NCBI GenBank assembly: GCA_003157945.1 | Contig: PMFY01000317.1 | Coordinates: 12,909-22,793, forward strand | Direction of reading: 5' to 3' | Length of the DNA: 9,885 nt | From: Acidimicrobiaceae bacterium | Lineage (GTDB): Bacteria; Actinomycetota; Acidimicrobiia; Acidimicrobiales; RAAP-2 | Shown here: positions 5,966 to 9,885 of the stretch, piece by piece | How positions within the stretch are numbered: position 1 is the stretch's first letter | Layout of the letters: each line of letters starts with the position of its first letter | Notes under the pieces: generated by a model | Told to the model about the DNA's origin: nothing | The model's input: only the letters and a program-made list of their open reading frames with translations | Database searches by the model: none | Made by a program: the position numbers and the translations under genes

Positions 5966-7000
5966 TCAGAGGACGGGCACGAGCTCCCGGACGCGGTAAC
6001 CCTCCGGGGCCGCGGCCAGCAGCGCCTCGACGGTGGCGTCGTCGAGCAGTCCGGCCTGCGAACCGACCTGCTGGACCACCCGCATCGAGTTGACGGGCGC
6101 CCGTGCCATGGCGCGGTCCAGGGGGAGCCCGGCGGCGACGCCGGCCACCAGGGTCCCGGCGAAGGCGTCGCCCGCCCCGGTCCGGTCGACCACCGGGCCG
6201 TCGTCCGGGAACACGGGCACCGCGTAGCGTGCCGACCCGTCCGAGCCGAAGGCACCGGCCGAGCCGTCGGTGATGACGACCTGGTCGGGACCGAGCGCCA
6301 GCATGGCGTCGAGCAGCCGGACGGGGTCCTCGCTCGGGTGCCCACCGGTCAGCGCGGCGGCCTCCTCCCGGTTGCAGACCACCAGTGAGGCGCGCCGGAA
6401 GAGGCGACCGAGAGCCGGGGCGCCCCGGGCGATCTGGAGGGTGCCGGGCTCGAAGGCCAGCGAGACCTGGGGCTCCGAATCCAGCCAGTCGACGATCTGG
6501 TCCTCGTAGGCGTGCGAGTCGGTGCCGACCGAGGAGAGGTACAGCCACGAGGGGACCTCGGCGGGCCGGAGGTGCGGCCAGTGGCAGTCGTGCTGCTCGT
6601 GGTGGACCAGGATCGTCCGCTCGTGCCCGACCCGGAGCACGAAATTCCGGTTGGTCGGGACCGCCGGGTCCGGCCGCACCAGCGAGGCGTCGACGCCTTC
6701 GGCCCGCAGTGCGGAGACGGCGCCCCGCCCCTGTCCGTCGTCTCCGACGTAGGCCACCAGCGCGGTGCGCAGTCCGAGTCGGGCACAGGCCACCGCGGCA
6801 TTGGCGGAATTGCCGCCGGCCGGCACGATGGTCGTCACCTCGCACGAGACCTTGGCCCCGAACGGCAGGACCAGGCGTCGGGACTCGGGACCCTGCTCGA
6901 TGGTGACGGCGTCGTCGGCCAACGTCAGGTACTGATCGACGGCGACGTCGCCGACGAACACGATGTCGAAGCGCTCGCCGGTGATTGCGTTTGGGGACAC
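5966..7000 (-). CDS. PfkB-family carbohydrate/nucleoside kinase (ribokinase-like)
   Basis: The 344-residue protein is a complete ribokinase-like kinase. The first strand FDIVFVGDVAVDQYL (11-25) holds the substrate-binding D22. PfkB signature 1 is at 61-77 with the double glycine PAGGNSANAAV, and a CNREEA motif is at 209-214. Signature 2, DRTGAGDAFAGT (272-283), carries the catalytic base D278 and the anion-hole glycines. It should transfer phosphate from ATP to the hydroxymethyl group of a sugar or nucleoside; the sequence does not tell ribose, adenosine, fructose-type or other substrate. The N-terminal segment LVLPFGAKVSCEVTTI (43-58) sits where the lid region varies between substrates. The GTG at 7000 follows AGGAGG with a 4-nt spacer. 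It lies 131 nt downstream of a TetR-like regulator on the same strand; regulation by that protein is possible but unproven. Confidence 0.9.
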   Translation of the reverse strand: MSPNAITGERFDIVFVGDVAVDQYLTLADDAVTIEQGPESRRLVLPFGAKVSCEVTTIVPAGGNSANAAVACARLGLRTALVAYVGDDGQGRGAVSALRAEGVDASLVRPDPAVPTNRNFVLRVGHERTILVHHEQHDCHWPHLRPAEVPSWLYLSSVGTDSHAYEDQIVDWLDSEPQVSLAFEPGTLQIARGAPALGRLFRRASLVVCNREEAAALTGGHPSEDPVRLLDAMLALGPDQVVITDGSAGAFGSDGSARYAVPVFPDDGPVVDRTGAGDAFAGTLVAGVAAGLPLDRAMARAPVNSMRVVQQVGSQAGLLDDATVEALLAAAPEGYRVRELVPVL

Positions 7001-7131
7001 GTAGCCTCCTCGTGGGTCCTCGGGCCATTCTTCCGCGCCTCGCGTGCCTGGCACAGGGTCGTTCGGCCCTGCTCGTCCGGCCGGAGGGGCCGCCCGCCCG
7101 GCGACGGCGCCCGGACTCCCGCCGGACGGCG
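7001..7131. other. Intergenic region between regulator and PfkB genes
   Basis: These 131 bases hold the PfkB ribosome site and two small dyads. One is GTGCC-T-GGCAC at 7044-7054; the other is CAGGG...CCCTG at 7054-7071. I find no TANNNT element on the minus strand, so PfkB may be transcribed from the regulator's promoter or from one I cannot recognise. Confidence 0.4.
7005..7010 (-). promoter_or_regulatory. Shine-Dalgarno deciding the PfkB GTG start
   Basis: The minus strand reads AGGAGG four bases before the GTG at 7000. The spacing is short but the match is perfect, and no upstream in-frame start has a site or homology. Confidence 0.55.
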
Positions 7132-7923
7132 TCAGGCGACGGGCGGGACCCAGTCCGGGTCGATCTCGAAATACTCGACGGCCAGCGCCTCGAGGCCGAT
7201 GGCGAACAGGGTCCACTCCTGCATCGACGCACCGGGCCCGGTCGGTCGTTCGATGACGTCCAGGTCCTCGGCCCCGACCTGACGCAGTGCGCAGCCCTCC
7301 ACCAGGGCCCCGGTCGAGACCGTGAACTGCCGCAGGGTGAGCGGGGCACGGGGCCGCAGGCCCAGCAACGGCAGGAATGCGCCGTGCATCGCCATCCACA
7401 GGTCCGTGCCGCGCAGGTAGCCCTCGACCAGGGCGTCCCGGATGCGGCGGGTGGCCGGGCTCGGCGTGGACGTCGCCGCCAGGACCCAGACCCCGACCCA
7501 CAGCGCCCACTGCGGCGAGTCCACCACGGTCCGGAACGCCGTCCGGCCGGCGATCCTGCAGATCTCGCGCATCGTCCGCAACCGTGCGTCGGGGGAGGAC
7601 ACGTCCAGGTCACCGAGCACCGCCCCGAGCGCTTCGAACGTGGCATCCAGCTCCCCCGCGGAGTCGCCCGCCACCGCCACCTCCGCCAGTACGTCGGCCT
7701 GGTAGTCGGCCTGGTTCTCCCAGACCCGGCGGATGACCGAGGCGTTCGTCACCCGGATACCGGTGTCGGTCTCCACCCGGGCCAGGACCCGCTTGAACGT
7801 GAGGTCGCCCACGGCGATCCCGAGGCCCTCTTCCCGGAGGATCGCCAGTCCGGCGGTCATCAGGAGGGCTCGGAGTTCCTCCTTGCTGCGCCGCGGCCGT
7901 CGGCCGTCACCCCTCGTCTCCAC
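7132..7923 (-). CDS. TetR-like transcriptional regulator
   Basis: The 263-residue protein has a basic N-terminus (RRPRRSKEELRALL, about 9-22), then helix 1 (MTAGLAILREEG), a region LTFKRVLARVETDTGIRVTNASVIRRVWENQADY, and then VLAEVA. The order (helix, helix-turn-helix with a VTNASVIRRVW recognition segment, then an alpha-helical C-terminal part with aromatic WALWVGVWVLA) is that of TetR/AcrR-type repressors, though the HTH is longer and more divergent than usual. The ligand is unknown. The start is the GTG at 7923, the only start codon close before helix 1; a GGAGG lies too near (1 nt) to act well, so the start is moderately sure. It is divergent from the membrane-protein gene at 8154 and upstream of the PfkB gene. 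A dyad at 7974-8000 in the shared intergenic region is a natural operator candidate. Confidence 0.72.
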   Translation of the reverse strand: METRGDGRRPRRSKEELRALLMTAGLAILREEGLGIAVGDLTFKRVLARVETDTGIRVTNASVIRRVWENQADYQADVLAEVAVAGDSAGELDATFEALGAVLGDLDVSSPDARLRTMREICRIAGRTAFRTVVDSPQWALWVGVWVLAATSTPSPATRRIRDALVEGYLRGTDLWMAMHGAFLPLLGLRPRAPLTLRQFTVSTGALVEGCALRQVGAEDLDVIERPTGPGASMQEWTLFAIGLEALAVEYFEIDPDWVPPVA

Positions 7924-7973
7924 GCCTCCATGCTCGCAGATGGACCCGGGAACGGCGCCGCGAGTACACAAAG

Positions 7974-8000
7974 GCAACAGGTATTGCAATCTCCAGTTGC
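7974..8000. promoter_or_regulatory. Nested inverted repeat, candidate operator of the TetR-like regulator
   Basis: Outer arms GCAAC (7974-7978) and GTTGC (7996-8000) flank a perfect inner palindrome ATTGCAAT (7983-7990), with gaps of four and five bases. The 27-bp size is typical of TetR-family operators. On the minus strand the central TTGCAA could act as a -35, with TACTCG (7966-7961) 17 bp downstream, so binding would block the regulator's own promoter. The dyad is visible directly; its use is inferred. Confidence 0.45.
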
Positions 8001-8153
8001 ATTCTGCCACTCCGAGGTGCAGACTTGGACGAAACGGGTGGCGGATCACCCGGGACCTGGCGGACCCGGGAGTCGAGGGGCGGCGGGCATCCGGCGGTGG
8101 CCGGGTGTCCGCACCCTGACCCGACGGTCGGTGGCGGGCAGCAGGAGGCGGAC

Positions 8154-8663
8154 ATGGCGGCAGTACGGCAGGGCGACGTTCCCGTCCAGGGGTGGTCGCC
8201 TGGGAGCGCGCCCACGGAAGCCCCCGGACGGCACCCCACGGACGACCGGGCCCCCCGCGGGCACTCCCCGACCGTCGTCGACCCGGCCGGCACCGGCACC
8301 CCGGCCTTCGCCGCCCCCGGCCTGGTCCTCCTGGCCGCCGTCGCCGTGTATGCGGGCTACCACTGGCTCCGCCTGATCCCCAGCGGCGCGCCCCGGCCGA
8401 CGGCGATCGTCCTCACGGTGGCCGTCGTGCCGGCCACCTACGCCCTCACCCGGCACCTGTCCGGCCGCGCCACCGGTCGGGTCCGTTCGGTGGCGCGGAG
8501 CTGTGCCGTCCTGCTGCCCGCCCTCTGGATCGTGCTGCTCGTCGTCCACCGCGGCGTCGTGGCCGACGTGCTGGGTGTCGTCTCCCTCGCCCTGGCGCTC
8601 TCGTCGGTGGCCCTGGCGGTGCTCGCCGAGACCGGCGAACACCGCCGCACCGGCCCCTACTGA
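8154..8663 (+). CDS. Unrecognised four-helix membrane protein
   Basis: I do not recognise the family. The 169-residue protein has a polar, Pro/Gly/Asp-rich N-terminal tail (1-50) that is probably cytoplasmic. Four hydrophobic segments follow at about 53-74 (FAAPGLVLLAAVAVYAGYHW), 83-99, 114-132 and 137-158, and a short basic tail ends it. Arginines R99/R105/R109/R111 lie between helices 2 and 3. The ATG at 8154 has AGGAGG with a 5-nt spacer; an in-frame ATG at 8025 adds a Gly/Pro-rich stretch without homology features and overlaps the promoter region, so it was rejected. It is divergent from the TetR-like gene and is followed after 3 nt by a terminator-like hairpin, so it is probably a single-gene transcript. 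Control by the neighbouring regulator is plausible, since TetR proteins often govern a divergent membrane protein. Confidence 0.72.
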   Translation: MAAVRQGDVPVQGWSPGSAPTEAPGRHPTDDRAPRGHSPTVVDPAGTGTPAFAAPGLVLLAAVAVYAGYHWLRLIPSGAPRPTAIVLTVAVVPATYALTRHLSGRATGRVRSVARSCAVLLPALWIVLLVVHRGVVADVLGVVSLALALSSVALAVLAETGEHRRTGPY

Positions 8664-8666
8664 CCG

Positions 8667-8705
8667 CCACCGGCGGCTGGCCGCCCCCCGACCAGCCGCC
8701 GGTGG
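8667..8705 (+). terminator. Perfect 14-bp stem terminator after the membrane-protein gene
   Basis: CCACCGGCGGCTGG (8667-8680) pairs perfectly with 8692-8705 around an 11-base C-rich loop, beginning 3 nt past the stop at 8663. There is no T tract after it. The last bases of the right arm are also the first bases of a -35-like TGGACA (8703-8708), so terminator and next promoter share DNA. Confidence 0.7.
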
Positions 8706-8731
8706 ACAGGGTCGCCCCGGCTCTCTATCGT
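8703..8731 (+). promoter_or_regulatory. Sigma70-type promoter of the sulfatase gene
   Basis: TGGACA (8703-8708) is five of six to TTGACA. It is followed by exactly 17 bases and TATCGT (8726-8731), which is four of six to TATAAT and fits TANNNT. This is the best promoter match in the window. Transcription would begin near 8738 and leave a leader of about 69 nt. Confidence 0.55.
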
Positions 8732-8758
8732 CAGACGGGTTGACAGAAGATTCCCGGT

Positions 8759-8783
8759 GGAGCACCACCCAGGCCGGTGCTCC
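8759..8783 (+). promoter_or_regulatory. Stem-loop in the sulfatase leader
   Basis: GGAGCACC (8759-8766) and GGTGCTCC (8776-8783) form an eight-pair perfect stem with a nine-base loop, 24 nt before the ATG at 8807. It could affect mRNA stability or be a regulator site. No riboswitch class is recognised. Confidence 0.4.
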
Positions 8784-8806
8784 TCCACGACCCGAGGACG
8801 TCCCCC

Positions 8807-9885
8807 ATGCAGCAGTTCGAACCGTTCGACGGCGTGATCGGCCGGACCGAGGCGGAATCGGAGCCCTGGTGGCCCGTCCCGCCCCATCCCGGCCCCGACG
8901 CCCCGAACGTGGTCGTCATCCTGCTCGACGACACCGGGTTCTCCCATTTCGGCTGCTACGGCTCCGAGCTCGCCACACCCCACATCGACGGCCTGGCCGC
9001 CGACGGGATCCGCTACTCCAACTTCCACGTCACGCCGCTGTGCTCACCCACCCGTGCCGCGCTGCTCACGGGTCGCAACCACCACACCGTGGGCATGCGG
9101 GCCATCTCCAACTTCGACAGCGGCTACCCCCACATGCGCGGGCAGATCACCCATCACGCCACCACGATGGCCGAGGTGCTGCGGGACGAGGGGTACGCCA
9201 CGTTCGCGGTCGGCAAGTGGCACCTCACGGCCATGGAGAATGCGTCGGCCGCCGGGCCCTTCGACCAGTGGCCGCTGCAGCGCGGCTTCGACCGCTTCTA
9301 CGGGTTCCTCGAAGGGGAGACCGACCAGTTCTCCCCCGATCTGGTCCATGACAACCACCACGTGGAGCCCCCGACGACCCCGGACGGGCGATACCACCTG
9401 AGCGAGGACCTGATCGACCACGCCATCGGGTTCGTCCACGACTCGGTGTCGATCCGGCCGGACCGGCCCTTCTTCACCTACCTGGCCTTCGGCGCCATGC
9501 ACGCGCCCCACCAGGCTCCCGCCGAGTACCTCGACAGGTGGCGCGGCCGGTTCGACGAGGGGTGGGACGTCGCCCGCCAACGGTGGTTCGACCGGCAGGT
9601 CGAGATGGGGCTCCTACCCCCGGACACGGAGCTCGCCCCCCGCAACCCCGGCGTCGAGCCGTGGGACTCGCTGCCCGAGAACCAACGGCGGCTGGCGGCC
9701 CGCCTCCAGGAGGCGTTCGCCGCCTTCCTCGAGCACACCGACGCCCAGATCGGCCGCTTCCTCACGGACCTCGAGGAACTCGGCGTGCTCGACGACACCA
9801 TCGTCCTGCTGCTGTCGGACAACGGCGCCAGCCAGGAGGGCGGCGAGTTCGGCGTCATGCACGAGATGAAGTACTTCAACATGAT
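8807..9885 (+). CDS. Type I (formylglycine) sulfatase, AtsA/arylsulfatase-like, partial
   Basis: The visible 359 residues are the N-terminal part of a sulfatase. Metal ligands D41-D42 lie in ILLDDTGFSHFG. The maturation motif CSPTR has C79 as the residue converted to formylglycine. GKWH (136-139) holds K137 and H139, MHAPH (231-235) supplies H232, and SDNG (337-340) carries D338 and N339. All catalytic positions seen in type I arylsulfatases are intact. The enzyme should hydrolyse a sulfate ester in a calcium-dependent way; the substrate is unknown. There is no signal peptide or membrane helix, so it is probably cytosolic, like mycobacterial AtsA/AtsD-type enzymes of about 780 residues; the gene would then run some 1.2 kb past the window. 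The ATG at 8807 has a weak GAGG 9 nt upstream. No formylglycine-generating enzyme gene is visible here. Confidence 0.92.
   Translation, partial: MQQFEPFDGVIGRTEAESEPWWPVPPHPGPDAPNVVVILLDDTGFSHFGCYGSELATPHIDGLAADGIRYSNFHVTPLCSPTRAALLTGRNHHTVGMRAISNFDSGYPHMRGQITHHATTMAEVLRDEGYATFAVGKWHLTAMENASAAGPFDQWPLQRGFDRFYGFLEGETDQFSPDLVHDNHHVEPPTTPDGRYHLSEDLIDHAIGFVHDSVSIRPDRPFFTYLAFGAMHAPHQAPAEYLDRWRGRFDEGWDVARQRWFDRQVEMGLLPPDTELAPRNPGVEPWDSLPENQRRLAARLQEAFAAFLEHTDAQIGRFLTDLEELGVLDDTIVLLLSDNGASQEGGEFGVMHEMKYFNM

Noticed and set aside
5133..7646. An 837-codon open frame on the minus strand covering yaaA and most of the PfkB gene
   Set aside because: Only its last 249 codons (yaaA) look like a protein family. 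The rest is Arg/Pro/Gly-rich and lies out of frame over the PfkB gene, as expected from GC-rich sequence without stops.
8049..8070. Two CCCGGG copies that could pair as a hairpin in the leader of the membrane-protein gene
   Set aside because: Six-base GC palindromes are common at this base composition, and there is no sign of function.
8046..8768. A 240-codon minus-strand open frame opposite the membrane-protein gene
   Set aside because: It is Gly/Arg/Asp-rich and without motifs, and it crosses the strong hairpin and promoter. The plus-strand frame has helices and a ribosome site.
1..9885. Possible new defence, mobile or biosynthetic system
   Set aside because: I found no transposase, integrase, terminal repeats, CRISPR repeats, nuclease-helicase pair or large synthase. 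The genes fit common stress, metabolism and envelope roles.

Overview
This is a high-GC (estimated by eye at about 70% or more) bacterial chromosomal window with dense short-gap gene clusters, GTG starts, TANNNT-type -10 elements and two probable leaderless starts. Those traits, and the protein types (long FGly arylsulfatase, Pro-rich membrane-anchored HtrA, tandem DUF202 proteins, TetR-like regulator), point to an actinomycete, possibly of the Acidimicrobiia type. That placement is inference; there is no rRNA or marker gene here. No mobile element, CRISPR array, tRNA or rRNA was seen, and no gap without a gene exceeds about 230 bases.

Layout. (1) Bases 1-1983, minus strand: an MBL-fold hydrolase of the RNase Z/arylsulfatase-like type, then two small DUF202 (YidH/YidG-like) membrane proteins with gaps of 22 and 8 nt, then, after 95 nt, a flavodoxin-domain protein cut by the window edge. 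(2) Bases 2087-3210, plus strand, divergent from the MBL gene: a METTL7-like SAM methyltransferase, overlapping by ATGA a SnoaL-like protein. (3) Bases 3260-3307: a very strong hairpin between convergent genes, with a G-rich tract beside it. (4) Bases 3323-7923, minus strand: a TetR-like regulator, a PfkB-family kinase, a YaaA-family protein and an HtrA-type membrane-anchored serine protease, in transcription order. (5) Bases 8154-8663, plus strand: an unrecognised four-helix membrane protein, divergent from the regulator across an intergenic region holding a candidate operator dyad. (6) From 8807, plus strand: the first 359 residues of a formylglycine-type sulfatase that runs off the window, preceded by a perfect 14-bp terminator-like hairpin, a good sigma70-like promoter and a leader stem-loop.

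How the genes work together: mostly ordinary housekeeping and stress functions (envelope proteolysis, oxidative stress, sugar or nucleoside phosphorylation). The best candidates for joint function are the MBL-DUF202-DUF202 cluster, the translationally coupled methyltransferase-SnoaL pair, and the regulator with its divergent membrane-protein gene. I do not see a clear new defence, biosynthetic or mobile system. The more unusual signals are regulatory: the dyad at 7974-8000, the terminator arm that overlaps a -35 element at 8703-8705, the leaderless starts, and the G-quadruplex motif inside the protease gene.
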